A stretch of 64,000 bases of DNA from Phanerodontia chrysosporium (taxonomy: Eukaryota > Basidiomycota > Agaricomycetes > Polyporales > Phanerochaetaceae), in the NCBI GenBank assembly GCA_001910725.1, contig MJGA01000017.1, positions 310,001 through 374,000 on the forward strand, read 5' to 3'. Positions 19,818-32,000 of this stretch are shown here, one piece after another; within the stretch, counting starts at the first letter, position 1; each line of letters starts with the position of its first letter. The translations under genes and the position numbers were made by a program. The notes below the pieces were generated by a model. That model did no database searches, was not told where the DNA came from, and saw only the letters and a program-made list of their open reading frames with translations.

Positions 19818-20626
19818 GCCACACCACGCTGGCAAGCCGCAATCGAGGGCGCCTTGCGCGTTCCCGCGAACAAGACCAAGATTGGTGAGTAGCGCGCTGC
19901 GGCACGTCCGGGTCGGCTGACCTGTCTGACCATACATGCAGTCTACCAAGTCGCCTCGGTCGACTCGCAGAACATCCCCCGCGTCCGGAGCCACGTCCAC
20001 CGCGGCTTTCTCGTTCCCACGAGCGCCCCAGAGCTGCCCCTGTTCGTCTCCTCAAGCGACGTGCGCGCCCCGAAGATCGCGCAGCTGCTCGAGCACCCCG
20101 TGGTAGAGCTCTGCTGGTGGATGGAGGGCTCGAACGACCAGTTCCGCGTCCAGGCGAACGCGCTCGTCGTGCCGCCGCCCGGCCACGCCCTGCCCGGTGC
20201 CCCGCCGCGGCTGTCGTCCGTACGCGCGCTCGACGACGCGGGCGAGGCCCGTGCAGATGGGGAGACATTCAAGGGCGCGGATGGGAGGTATGACTGGGAG
20301 AGGAGGAGGCGCGAGGTCTTCGACGCGATGGACCCGCGTTGAAGGCGAGCTGGTGTGCTCCGCGCACGCCCGGCACGCCCATGCAGTCGTATGACGTGCC
20401 GACGACAGAGAACTGGCCGACAGAGCTGCCGACGTTCCTGGAGCTGAAGACAGACGAAGAGAAAAACAACTACGAGCTCGCGCTGACAAACTTTGCGATG
20501 ATCGTCTTCGAGCCGACAAAGGTCGATTGGTGCCAGCTGGGCGAGGTGCCAAACCGTAGGACGCTGTTCACGAGGAAGGATTATGCTGGAGGGTTCGAGT
20601 GGGAGGAACAGATTCTGGCTCCGTGA
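19818..20626 (+). pseudogene. Second PPOx-like (Alr4036-type) copy, probably defective
   Basis: Inverted paralogue of the gene at 17320-18136. The N-terminal segment (TPRWQAAIEGAL...) is recognisable from about 19830, but the paralogue's ATG is replaced in that frame and the nearby ATG (19817) is out of frame. Intron 1 (GTGAGT to CATGCAG) is conserved, joining to VYQVASVDS. The body keeps RGF, ELCWWMEGSNDQFR and YDWERRRREVFDAMDPR. It then meets TGA at 20340-20342 and resumes in the -1 frame (KASWC...) to the stop at 20624-20626. One extra C would join the frames. The lost start suggests a true pseudogene. An undetected upstream exon is the alternative. Confidence 0.65.
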
Positions 20627-21103
20627 TGGCGTCCACAGGTGACCGTCTAGTACTAGATTGCGCCTGAGTGCTCATACTCTGCTATCACAGACGCATATAC
20701 GGTTCCGTCATGACTGTATAAATTACCGTTCACAACCCGGGAACCCAGTCCATCCGACTTCGGTCCATTGTAACCTAGGCTCGTTTTTAGTCAATTATGT
20801 GTGAGCCACACATAGCTATAGCACCGAGTCCCATCACCTGGGAAAGCCATAACCGGCACTTCGTGAAGACGGCTTTACCACACTAGCAAAGTCATGTCTG
20901 TAAGTAGTAAAGATATTTAGGCGGAGAGCGTGAACATGAGAGAGGCCTGCGAGCAGTGGGCAGCGCCGACCGGCTCGACGCAGTTCTCTTGTCGGTGGCT
21001 CTGGTCAAGACAAACGTCACCGGGTCATGATTGTCGAATGTGGACGGACTTGGTGAGTCAAGAGAGATGTATTGCAAGGACGAGAGAAATAGATGGATAT
21101 GAC
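20627..21103. other. Convergent 3' intergenic region
   Basis: It lies between the second PPOx-like copy (+) and the F-box gene (-). Nothing recognisable. Confidence 0.5.
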
Positions 21104-22739
21104 CTAGTACGGGCGTCCGAACTTATCTACACAATCGCACAGCCTATCTATTACTACACCTTTTAGCGAGAGAAGTGGATGAAAGACTTGCATCACAAGT
21201 CCCGGCATGAGCTCGCGCATGTATGGCAAGGGCCTCAAACCGATGGCCCGAGCCTCGAACTCGTTGGAGAACACGTGTACACAGACGAGCGGCCGCCCCG
21301 CATCGCGGCGCGCGCGCACGAACTCATGCAGGTCCTGGAACATGCGTGCATGCTCCGAGCAGAAGTTGTCCGCACTGAACATAATCCGCTCGAGCTTGGG
21401 CAGCACGGCGGTGCCCACCAGGCTGATCACCGACGCGACGTTCATGGGCGAGAGCGTGCCCTCGTAGCGGACGAACGTCACCGCGGGGAGCACAGGGCGC
21501 AGCATGCCGAAGCACGAGTGTACCCAGAGCGGGTCCGATCGCCTGGTGGAGGCGAGCACGAGTGTGTGTACGTCCCCGAGTGGCAGGCGCGCGAGGATGT
21601 CGCGGATGAGTGCGAGGTTATTGTCCGCCGCGCGGCCGCGCGCCTCCGGGTCGTCGCATCTGAACCAGAGCTTAAGCAGCGGGCGTCCGAACACGTAAGG
21701 CTCCCCGTCGGGATACGCGTAGACAGAGATGTACGTGCAGTCAATTGTTATACGTAGGGCGCGTAGCGCAGCCTGCGCGAGTGATGTTGTGGCATAGTGG
21801 GTGATGCAGGCAAGCACAGTTGAGACGTCGGTCAGCCTCTGTATCTGGGTTTTAAGCGTGACCTGTGCGGTGCTAGGGAAAGTCAGACACCGTCGGAGGC
21901 GGAAGCTGTTCTCGTCGTGACCACCGATAACCAGATATCTCATCCGAGGAAGAGCCACGGCGCCCGGCATGCACGACGGGTCTGAACGGTCGGTGGAGAA
22001 AGGCCCGCTGATGGAGAACTCTTCGAGGTTGGGCGTGTTCCGCAAGAACCCAAGGATCTGGGATAGTGAGGGTGTGAAGCTACGCTGGTGCTTCAAGCTG
22101 AGAATCGAAGGCCGCTGAGGTTCACGCAGTGAGCGAGAGCATCCCAAGTCTCGAAGTTGGAGATGGTTGCGAGCACCAGCGTGGTAAGGTTCGGCGCCCG
22201 CATGATGAGCTGGAGGGACAATGAGCCACTGGTACAAGTGCAGAGTTTGATGTCCTTCAAGGCTGGTAGGGTGTCCGGGAGCCCGATAGGGCGGCGACTG
22301 TGGTGCTTCTCCACTGCGGTATGCAGTGCGCTGTGCAACGACAGCGAAACCAATCGCGATACTTCAGAGCGTATAAATTTGACCACGACTGTCGTTTGAT
22401 TCTCGAGTCTCTTGCTCTTAGGTCCCCAGGAGCTGATGTCGTCACGGGAGGCGTCGAGCTCCAGCGGTGCGTTGCGGGACAGCTTCATAGCTCGATGGAA
22501 CCACGATTTGGGGGAGCATTAAAGCTTAACTGAGTCCAGAGGCGCGCGCAGGATGTAGCAGCATCATACCACCGCTTGCATACGAGTTGGAGGAATAAGA
22601 GGCAGCGTTTTGAGTTCTTATATGTAAGTTCCTCCGTATGGGAGGAGGCCCTGACGCGAACTATGGCGAAGTGAAATATGTGGTGCAGAACCTCCAGAGG
22701 TAGGAGGGAGATGGCGTTCATCCGTAATACTTTAGGCAT
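21104..22739 (-). pseudogene. F-box/LRR protein, frame-interrupted
   Basis: The best start is ATG 22739 (MPKVLRMNAISLLP). A TATAAAA box on the minus strand at 22827-22821 is 82 bp upstream, which rules out the earlier ATG at 22838. The F-box is at the N-terminus: ISLLPLEVLHHIFHF ... LQLVCKRWYDAATSCARLW. The frame changes near 22515 (run of five C) and near 22120; one extra base at each site joins the pieces into one LRR-like protein of about 540 residues. The middle piece has FHRAMKLSRNAPLEL and leucine-rich segments, and the last piece ends FGRPY. Either a recent pseudogene or an intact gene with two assembly deletions. Confidence 0.65.
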
Positions 22740-23491
22740 GTCGAGGAGATGCTGTGGGTGCAATGAACGGTACCACGGAGAGCGGGGGTATGTAGGTTCA
22801 CGCACACCCATTGTTGCGGCTTTTATACGCAGGCCCATGGCAACGCCAATATGAACAAGCGAAATAGATTTACCAGCGTAACGCCATCATCTGGTGCCAC
22901 ACCATACCCAACACCGCAATCGTCTAAATGAAGTGGCATACCTTTTTTGTTCGTGCGGCCCCGAACGCCACACTATGCATTGATCGGCGACGGAGCAACT
23001 AGATGATCGTGTGCCGTACCATCCCCTAAACAAAGAGATATGTGTAAATTGTTACCAATCAAAGGCGGTACGACTCCCACCAGGTGAAGATGATCCGTGC
23101 CGCAGTCTCTCCCGTACAGCGGTGCGGCGACCATGTTGGATGGATGTTCACCTGGATGTACTTGCAGGTGCCAGAGAAAGAATAAGCTCGTTGGGAGGTG
23201 GTCCAGGATACTGAGATCAAAAGTACGGCACACGAAGGATAGTGGATGAGGGCGCCATGTTACAGCATCGCGCGGGAAAGGCAGAGACACCGTGGCGAGC
23301 AGGTTCACGTAGCGTGATGTGACCTGAGCTCACGTGATTGCACGTTATCCTAGCGTTCCGTCACGCCCGGCTTTAGGCACCCTTCCATCCTCTACCACGC
23401 TGCTCAGCTCCTACCCAAGCTACGGCCTAAGCTTGAAACTGACATAATTTGGAGAAGAGTGCGAATTCGGAAAGTCCTCAAATACACAGGT
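22740..23491. other. Intergenic promoter region
   Basis: Contains the TATAAAA box of the F-box gene (22821-22827, minus orientation) and a TCACGTGA octamer at 23330-23337. No gene recognised. Confidence 0.55.
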
Positions 23492-23826
23492 ATGTCTGAC
23501 GGACGACTAGAAAGGGCCAGGCAACATCGAGAATTTAAGTCGGGACAAAAGCACAATCCTGAACTCAATGCCATCGAGTCATGGGATTCGGAACGCTGGA
23601 ACTTGAATGAGATTATTGACTTGCGAGTATATTTGCTGGATGGTAAGCACAGTCATCGCGCGAGTCGACTGAGCTGACTTTCCTTCGAGTACTAGCAGCT
23701 TGCGGACACGCTCGGATGTGTAACCATCGCAGCGTTCAAAGGCTCGAACAAGATTCTCGACGATTTCTTGCTGCATCTACACCCGGTGTCGTGGTGGCAC
23801 TCGGCGGTATCCGGGCACGGATTGTG
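23492..23826 (+). CDS. Hypothetical small protein, gene model uncertain
   Basis: An ATG at 23492 opens about 50 codons (MSDGRLERARQHREFKSGQ...) rich in charged residues. They end near a possible donor (GTAAGC, 23642). After a possible acceptor at about 23696, a protein-like stretch (GCVTIAAFKGSNKILDD) follows in a frame that does not join cleanly. No domain recognised. The TCACGTGA octamer about 155 bp upstream is similar in position to those of other genes here. It may be a fragment. Confidence 0.25.
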
Positions 23827-24409
23827 CACACATAGCTCCATCGTCGCCGCCCTTTCCCGACGCTCTGTAGCGCTCTCATTTGCACTCACTGTCAAATGCG
23901 CCCGCTGCTGTGCTGTTCGGAAACTCGACTTTGACGTCGGGGCTGCGATACCGCCGCGAGCTTAGCATTGGTGCAGATCAGCTGCCGGCACGCTCAACGT
24001 CGTGAACGTCAGCTGGGCTTGAACCTAGATTACGAATGATGGTGTGCAGAGATGGAGCAACTGGGGACATACGCGAAGAGACGGGTCTGTCTAGAATATC
24101 ATATGCTTGTAAGTATCTCTCTCTCCTTTGCTCTGGCGTGGCCATCGTCATTGCGGATGACTTACACACCATAGGACAGTCGGAACTCCCTTAGCCGAAA
24201 TGTATCTTGGCCAGGTACTATATGCAATACGTCTCAATTGTGACATTGTTCCTGGTCCTTATTCGACTGTATACAATGTCTGCGCGCATCCAAGCCCCTC
24301 GCTGCCATCTCAGTGCTGTCAGCGGGCGACAGCGTGCCTAGCCTAGGCAATCGTCCATGTACTTAAAGCTGACCGCCGACCCATGTGAAGAACCCCGCTA
24401 TCTGCTATC
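23827..24409. other. Intergenic region
   Basis: No supported gene, only short open frames without domains. The last 100 bases are the upstream region of the secreted Cys-rich protein gene. Confidence 0.45.
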
Positions 24410-25051
24410 ATGCGCACGAGCTTCATCTCGTTCACCCTGTTTGCGCTCTGCGTTCCCCAGGTGCTCTCGTCAGGAGCGCATTGCTCTGATGCCGATGACG
24501 CAGACCAGGTAAGTTGACCGTTGTTGTATCCCATACACCGCCGCTGACTGTCTATAGGCCGCACTTGCGTACACTGGCGCGGACCAGATTGTGGTCGCAG
24601 GCGCATCGACTCTCGTTGACACGGATGAGAAGGCGGAGGAGCTGTATGTTTTATCTCTCTGTTTGTGGCCATCCGTGTGCGGCAGTCCGTGCTGATGCAG
24701 TTTATGCAGATCGCTCGCTGCGAACTCCAGCGTGAGCATGATGACACATCAATATGTGATAGATTGTAGCGACTCAACTGGGTATAGTTACTGTCTGATA
24801 GATGTTCACAACTAGGCTAACGTGTGTAGGTTTCCCGATGTCTGTCAGAACTGGTGCTACTACGTCTTTTGTCAGTTGCGCAAACGTGGATGACGCAATT
24901 GATGGACTGAAATTCGCATGCAGATAACCATGGCGGCAAAGACCTATGCGCAAGTCTCCAGAACACGGGCACCACAGTCTGTCCAGCGGCTGTGCAGCCC
25001 ACAGACGCGAATGTGGTCGCGGGCACGGATGACGGCATACGTCAGCAGTGA
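24410..25051 (+). CDS. Small secreted cysteine-rich protein
   Basis: ATG 24410 is followed by a clear signal peptide: MRTSFISFTLFALCVPQVLS, hydrophobic core and small residues before a probable cleavage. Exon 1 (24410-24508) ends at a GTAAGT donor. Exon 2 is 24558-24643. One or two short exons follow between about 24710 and 24870, the last coding for DVCQNWCYYVF. The final exon, 24924-25051, encodes NHGGKDLC and ends with TGA. Boundaries of the middle exons are not certain. The C-x3-C pattern and small size (about 130 aa) suit the lineage-specific secreted proteins of wood- and litter-decay basidiomycetes, some of which act as effectors. Function unknown. Confidence 0.6.
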
Positions 25052-25781
25052 GTGTAAGGCTGGTGTGGGGAGAGCCGTAGTCGACCATCCTTTTTCTCAA
25101 ATTATGTGCGCACGAGTTCCTACATGTTTCGCGGCGGCAGGTACAGCCTTTCCAGCCATGTAGTTTTCTGGTTGCTATGGTATTCGAGGTTCAAACCTCC
25201 CATCCCCCCTCGCGTCTGCCCGCCAAGAAACTCTCGATTGTGGCGCAGAAGCACATATCAGAAGGAGTGAACTGGTCGGGGGGCGTAAGCGGTCACCAAA
25301 GGGGATTGAAAGCAGAGTAAAAGTTGACATGTCGACTTAACAGGGCACAATCTCTCGAATCCCGCTCTCGGTCCGACCAAACGATTCACGAGCCATGCAG
25401 GGCCACTCTCTACGGAATGGCTCGGAAGTCCTCACTTTCGGCATCCTGGAGCAACTTCGCTACTTCAGGCTACGTCACCACATCTGCCAGAGGGAAATTA
25501 TGCCTTTACGCGTATACAACGTGCGGCAACAGCCAGCACGTTGCAATACACGCCTTCGCCTGCAGGCGGCCACACATCGTGCGCGGCTTCTGATGGCGCC
25601 AGTTAGGCTTCCAAAGCAGCTCTGACCGGCAAAGCAATCATGAACGCCACCCGGGCTTGGTCATTTGTTTGCGTGACTAGGTTACGCTGCCCCCGATCTG
25701 CCGGCTGATGTCTGACGGCCCCGACCACGCTGCGGCCTATGTGGCCGCGCCACTCATAGCACCTGTCGTGTGGCGTGGAGC
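25052..25781. other. Intergenic region
   Basis: No supported gene. It ends at the TATA box of the next F-box gene. Confidence 0.5.
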
Positions 25782-25789
25782 TATATAAG
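25782..25789 (+). promoter_or_regulatory. TATA box of the F-box paralogue
   Basis: TATATAAG lies 86 bp upstream of the ATG at 25875. An intact core promoter in front of a frame-broken gene fits either an assembly error or very recent decay. Confidence 0.6.
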
Positions 25790-25874
25790 ACCCGGTATTG
25801 CTCAGCCGGTTTCTCACGTCTCACAACATCTATCTCTCCCTCGAACAACCCTTCGACATCTGTCCGGCCACACC

Positions 25875-27516
25875 ATGCTACACACCCACAACACCATCGC
25901 GTCTCTTCCCGACGAGCTGTTGCTCGAGATCTTTATGTATTGCCTCGCGTCAATCACTCTGGAATGGCGCACATACGAAAGCTATGACGAGTACGCCGAC
26001 CAGCTGCTCGCTCTCAAACAGGTCTGCCGGCGATGGAATACCCTGGTCAATGGCGCGCATTTGCTCTGGACCTACATTTCCTTGGCACACAAGCGTCCCG
26101 ACTATGTCCTTACTGCGCTCGTCGACCGCTCTGGCCAGGCAAAACTGGACGTGAAGGCCATCCTATGCGACGATTCCGCCGACTCGGACTCGGACTCAGA
26201 CTCAGATTCAGACTCGGATGCAACGCCGCCGATTGAGCCGAAAATGCTCGAACGCGCGACGTTTTCCCTTGCACTGATTATCCGCGACCACCTGCACCGG
26301 GTTCGCATACTTTCCGTGGATGCAGCACTACAAAACGACGTCACGACCCTTTACTCAACCCGGAGACCCCATCTCGACGCAACCGGCTTGCGAGAGTTGT
26401 ATCTCGGCGACACTCTCAAGACCAACTCCGTGTGGCTCTCCATCATTTCCACCGCAAGAAACCTGAGAACACTGTCACTTCAACACCTCGAGAATACCGT
26501 GACCTGGAAATCCCCGGCCTTCTCGCAGTTGTCGAGCTTGACCACTCTCTCGATCGATGGATATGGGACCACCATACCAAGTCTTAGCGTGGTGCTCTCG
26601 CTTCTGCGACGGCTGCTAAACTCGAGTACCTTGCGCTATCCTCGTTCTACTATGGACCCGAGAATTTCGATGACGCCCTCACGTGCGACGCAGTGGCGCT
26701 CCCAAAGCTCCGTGTGTTGTGGTTTGAATCATGCGACAATTGCGTGGTATATAGCTTGATCGGTGGTCTGTCGCTTCCGGTTGGGTGCATCATTAACCAT
26801 CACGATCGCTCTTTCGACAAGAGCGTGGAACCACAAGACATACCCCTTGCGCTCCGAGCGGCGTCGTCCATCGCTACCACTTTCGGGCCTGGTGGCATCG
26901 TCGAATTGATCGCAACGTACTCCGTGTTGTACACAAACATCCATGTATACGCCAAGGCCGAGTGGATGGCTTCCGCGACCTCGGTGTGGCACAGAGACTC
27001 CACGTTCGCTATTCCGATGCTCCCGGATGTTACCGAACGATTCCTCAACGCGCTGCCGCTGTCCAACATCACGAGCTTCCGCGTCGATGGCGCGAACGCG
27101 AGGAATTCGGAGACCGGCATCATCTCCCCTCGTTCACCGACGGCTCGCTGTGCTCGCTGTGCGAGGCGCTCCACAACATCACTTCGCTGCTGCTCGACTG
27201 TTGCTACTGCGACGAGACCACAACGTTCACCATGAGTTTCCTCTGGTGCCCGACAGCCCGCACGTTCCACTTCCCCAAGCTACGTGTCGTTCACATCCTC
27301 TTGGACAGCTTTGGATATCTATTTCCGAGGCACCATCCAACCCCCGACAAGAAACGCTTCGAGGACATTGTTGTAAAGACCGTCGGGGAACGCCAGACGA
27401 GTCCATTTCCGATCGAGAAGATCGTAATCAGGCAGCCTAAAGGTATGACGGATGCTCCTCTGAATTTGATGCAGAGACTGGAGGCTATCGTGGACGTAGA
27501 ATTAGAGGAGTACTGA
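25875..27516 (+). pseudogene. F-box protein, paralogue of 3607-5355, frame-interrupted
   Basis: Starts with ATG 25875 and an N-terminal F-box: SLPDELLLEIFMYCL ... LKQVCRRWNTLVNGAHLLW. Residues about 100-115 are an acidic Asp-Ser run. The frame changes near 26621 and near 27112, and one extra base at each restores a product of about 545 residues aligned with the intact paralogue: LEYLALSSFYYGP matches ALEYLGFTGWYGP, and SLCSLCEALHNI matches SLCDFCEALCGT. The third segment ends ELEEY at 27516. No introns. If the two breaks are sequencing deletions the gene is intact; otherwise it is a young pseudogene. Confidence 0.7.
26173..26221 (+). repeat. Asp-Ser coding microsatellite
   Basis: A tandem run of GACTCN hexamers encodes alternating Asp-Ser within the F-box paralogue. 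The intact copy at 3607-5355 lacks it. It is likely length-polymorphic. Confidence 0.75.
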
Positions 27517-27646
27517 GGCGTGCGCACATTGGAAATATGTAACGGTGGTAATAGAACGAAGTAAATCTTCAATCTGCTGCAAGCGAAGGTGCATTTACGG
27601 CGTGATAACGAGAAACGAGCGTGCCATTCGAGCAGCGAGGTTCATG

Positions 27647-28851
27647 TTAATCCGGAGACTCTGGAGCAAGTGCCTCAGAGGACGTAGTCGATGAAGAAAC
27701 CTTCTTCGAGCCAAGGAAAGCGTCTTCTGGTACCTGGTGCGGCCAGCTACGGATCGAGAACAGTTCTCCCAGTTTATAAAACAGCTCATGACGACGCTTG
27801 TCGATATCTGCGAGGATCCCGTCCTGGCATGCCTCGCATATCCTCTCGTTAGGATATTCTTCCGCATGCTCTTCGAACGCGCGGCGCAGGAGCTGAGCGC
27901 GGTGCGCTTCGTGAACATGCCATCCCGGTCCACTTGTACACGAGCCGCCGGATGCTGGCGTGGCACGTCGCATCCTGGCAGCGCGGGGCCTCCGCCGCTT
28001 CGAGCAAGGGACGCCGCACCCGGCGGCAGTGCTCCGCCAGGCTGTCCCGCGCAGTGAGCACCCGCTGTAAGTCGTCGTACGAGAGCCAGCGCCGCCGTCC
28101 GGCTCGGAAGCTTCGTACAACATTGCGGGGTGCATGTGAGCACAGTGATAGAGCGCGGTGACGATGAACGACGGCGGGAGTTCCCGTTTATGGTGCGTGC
28201 CAGGAGGACCGCCCTGACGCAGTCCGTCGAGGCTGTGCAGGATACTGGACCGTCATAGGCGAACATGAAACCCTGATGGTCAAGTAATCCAGAGTCCGTC
28301 CAAGAGATTGGGAATGCGCGCTCTGCGTGGAAGATGGCTTCCTGGACGACATCATAGGCTTTGTACTTGAGAGCGAGGTCGACGACGCGGCACATTTCTT
28401 CGAATGAAATTGGGAAATTCTCCATGCCACATAGATCTAGAATACATCATCAACTTATAGTAGAATATTGCAATGAGACGAAGACCCACCCTTCGATACG
28501 ATGATTGTAGAGCGCCCAGAACAGGTCTGTCATCTCCTTGCCATCGTCTGGAAGACGCAGGACTCGACAGCCTCCAGAAATCTCCAGTGACCTTGTACAC
28601 CTCCAGGTGTCGTCAAGGAGCATTTCAAAGACCGGTGAGTACCTCGCCAACAGCGCAGCATCTATCTTGAAGCAAACGTCCGGCGTGGCCACGATGACGT
28701 CGCTGTTCAAGAACCAAAGTCGGTCATGTCGCTTTGGTAGGTCGGCGGGCGTAAGCTCTCGTATCGGCGGGTTACTTCTGTGCACGAGATGATGTCTGGT
28801 GTCCTCGTGGCCGCTGCTTTTTTGGACCTCCGAGTCGTGTTGGCTAGCCAT
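27647..28851 (-). pseudogene. BTB/POZ protein, frame-interrupted
   Basis: ATG 28851 opens MASQHDSEVQKSSGH, then a BTB domain: RLWFLNSDVIVATPDVCFKIDAALLARYSPVF ... LPDDGKEMTDLFWALYNHR. An intron follows (donor GTGGGT about 28478, acceptor TCTAG about 28434), but the frame across it does not match the next coding segment (ENFPISFEEMCRVVDLALKY). Further changes of frame occur near 28150-28190, 28060 and 27900. The pieces parallel the intact BTB protein at 18380-19473, including ATCHASIRRLV and the ERICEACQDG segment. At least four breaks make true decay more likely here than at the other loci. Confidence 0.65.
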
Positions 28852-28989
28852 GGTTCGATGATGAGAAATATGCAAGTTGAAAAAGGGACGAGCTTCCGAG
28901 GCATGCACGGAAGAAAGACGACGGTTGTTGAGGTTAAGGTGGAACGTTGAGGACGGCAGGGCGGACACCGAAAATCCTGACGGTCACGG

Positions 28990-28997
28990 TCACGTGA
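28990..28997. promoter_or_regulatory. TCACGTGA octamer upstream of the BTB gene
   Basis: TCACGTGA lies 139 bp upstream of the BTB start at 28851. It is one of several identical octamers at similar distances from start codons in this window. Confidence 0.4.
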
Positions 28998-29035
28998 TGT
29001 TAAATGAGTCGCGTGCCTCGCGTCGCGCCTAAGCC

Positions 29036-32000
29036 TCAGGCAGAACGCAGCTTGGTCAACGGGAAAGGAAACATAATATTGTCGAGTAGTACATAGTCAA
29101 TCCAGTGCTCTGTTTCCATTGCAGTAATCCACATGTCCCTTCGCCGGGTTGCCTGCCCACGCGGGGAAGGGCCGGCTCTTGCCGACGCGCCAAACACGGC
29201 AAACGAAAGCAGGAAGATCATGACCTGCGCTCCGCCGTCAAGCGCTCCGCCGAGGATGTAGTTGTACTTCTTGTACCACCCTGGGTGGTATCTGCGCAGC
29301 CAGACCTGCGAGAGTATGCCGACGACGATCGTCATCAGGATGGGCGAGGTCGTCCCCGCGCTGAGCCACTGCATGTACGTGAAGATCACCGGCAGCAGTA
29401 TGTTGTTTACCTTGAGAGGTCCAATCTTCTGCCAACGCTGCAGCACAGCTCAGCTATAGGGATTTGTTTGGGGGCACCGCGAAGACTCACCTTGCTGACC
29501 AGCCACTGAAGGATGACCGGTCCAAAGCCGATGATGAGGCCCATGGGAATGACGAAGTACGGCCCACTCGGTGAGTAGAGCTCCTTCGCTAGCGACCATG
29601 TCACAGCCGCGCTGTTTAAGCTCTGCACATACTGGCCGGACTGGAGATAGCTCAGACGGTGTCTAGCACGAACAAGCAATCATACGCACCCAGACTTGCG
29701 TACCGATCGGGTCGAGAAGAATATCACGTTGAGCGTCAACGATAGAAACCATGACAGCTAGAAGTGCTTTAGCGGCGGAGCCAGCAGAGTCAGCTTCACT
29801 TCACATACCGTAGTTGACGATGGCTCCAAGGATCGTACCCCACACCTGCGTGAGGAACATGACCCGAGGCGGAATCTTGAGGTACTGCCCAACCTTGAGG
29901 TCCCCTGCAAGACTTAGTGACGTCGAGACAACATCATGGCTCCACATCGAAAACTACGAGTCGTTAAGTTCACTGCCTGGTGCCATGATCCAAAATTACA
30001 TACATAAGATTTGCGACAGGCCTTCCCGGGTTGATCGCACCCGCAACCATCTTCATGAGCTGTACCGTGGCAACGCTGTTTCCCATGCGCGCGTAAAGGA
30101 GTGTGCTAAGAGGCGCGATGATCCCTGGAAAACAATGTAGTCCGCGGTCCTTGCAGTTCGGGAGAAACACGCACCTCCCAGCAGCAACGCGACGATGTAC
30201 GAGTACCACGGGAGCGTTGTCTCACCCTTCAAGACGACAATCAACCCTGACTCTTGGTATCAGGCATACGAGGAGTCGGGGCCCTGAGTGCCACGACGTA
30301 CCGGCGAAGAACGACAGCGCCAAGAGTGCAGCGTACCAGTACCACGGCGCCTCGTCGTACTTCTGCATGGCCTGAGTGCACCAGCAGAGTTCAGCGAGGC
30401 TCCTCGGTGCAGAGACAAGGAGGCATACCTGCCAGTGCCGGTCGGGCTGTGTTCTCGAGCGCGCCTGCTTGAACGACTGAACCATGTACGGGCCCCAGAA
30501 GAGGATACAATGCGCGATGAGTGCCCCGATGGCCAAGTTCGCACAGAGGTTCGCCCACGCATTCGACCCTGCCCGGCATCAGTCTGGATACTATCCGGCG
30601 ACGGTGAAGAGGCGCACCGGTGAGCGCAGGCAACCCAGCCTCGTTCAGCGCGGTCTGGTTGAGCCTGAAGTTGTCGCTGAAGACGGCCGCCTGAGGGTAA
30701 AGGGTTCCGTTCTGCGCGAATAGTGCTGTTGAGAGCATCGGAAAGGCTAGCGACTTCCGAAGACGCGGGTTTCAGCTACATGGAGCGACGCGTGGCACGG
30801 AGGCAACGCACATTCCAGGTGTTCGAGTAGTAGATTCCCATGATTGCGATGTAGCAGACGGCGAGGCCGACCCAGGAGTTGGCTATATACGAGGTGTCTT
30901 CAGCGAACGATGTTTCAATACGGGTCTAAATGAGTTACAGACCTTGTTGAACAAGCGGATAACTCATCGTCCTATCCAGCGCACGTTAGTCCAGCAACGC
31001 CAGCTTCGCTTGTGAGACGTACGTCGACGTGATGTACTGCCAGTCAAAGCCGAGCGAGAGGAACCCGAGCCCTTCGTTGCCAGCTGTGCCACCGAAGAGG
31101 TTCGTGATGACATCCTGGGCCTTGGATGACACGTGCTGCGTCGAGAGACAGACGACGCTGACGCCGTTGAGCAGCGGGAAGATGTACGAAGGGAGGACTT
31201 CGTAGCAGAACATGCCCGTGAAGGCTGTCCAGAAGAGCCTCGTACGCTTCTTGTTGCCCTTCGTATCATGGTGGAGCGCTACATATTTGGTTAAACCTGT
31301 CGTATGCGGGTCATATATGCGCTGCGTACTTTGGAAGATGGACACGGTCGGTAGATTCTGTGCAAGCTATGAGTTACAGGTCGGTCGAATCGGCGCATAC
31401 ACCGACCGTCCAATACACCATCTCGCTGGGGTACACAGTGAGAGGACGCAGAATTCCAACGACGCCGTAACCGAAGCATGCCGTGGAGAACGTCGCGAGA
31501 ACGGCGGTGGTAGCATGCACATTTGTGTCGTAGAAGAGCTAAGATCCGCATTGGTAAGCCTGCGTGTGCGCTCAGCAGGTTTACAGGAGATCTCACCCTT
31601 TGAACGGCAAAGTTGCTTACGGCACTGCTTCCGTAGGCCGCAGTTGATGCAACTAACGACGCAATGACATGCTGCTCCCTATCAGTTTGTATATCACGAT
31701 TAGGCTTGGTATGAGAAGTCGTACCTCTTTCAGCCGGAAGTCGCCCGGGTTGATGAAATTTATGACTGGCGCCAGGCGAGCGCAGCGAGTGCCCTCTACC
31801 CGTGATGCTCGAGGGAGGAAGGTCGCCCACGCGTTACCCGCAGAGTAAACCAGGAGCAAGAGAAACACCGTGGACACGGTGACTTGTAGTGGCTTGAAGA
31901 TATAAATCTACAGAATCCATTAGATTTAAGTTACATGCAGGAGTAAGAGAACACACCTGGCACATGGCCGCGCCCAAGCCTGCGAACACAGTCCCGAGGA

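Noticed and set aside
22739..22838. Upstream ATG at 22838 as the F-box gene start
   Set aside because: The TATAAAA box lies inside this stretch, so transcription should begin after it; ATG 22739 fits.
29036..29096. True C-terminus of the OPT transporter at 29036
   Set aside because: The conserved ending is in another frame and terminates at 29097; the longer tail looks like an artefact of a missing base.
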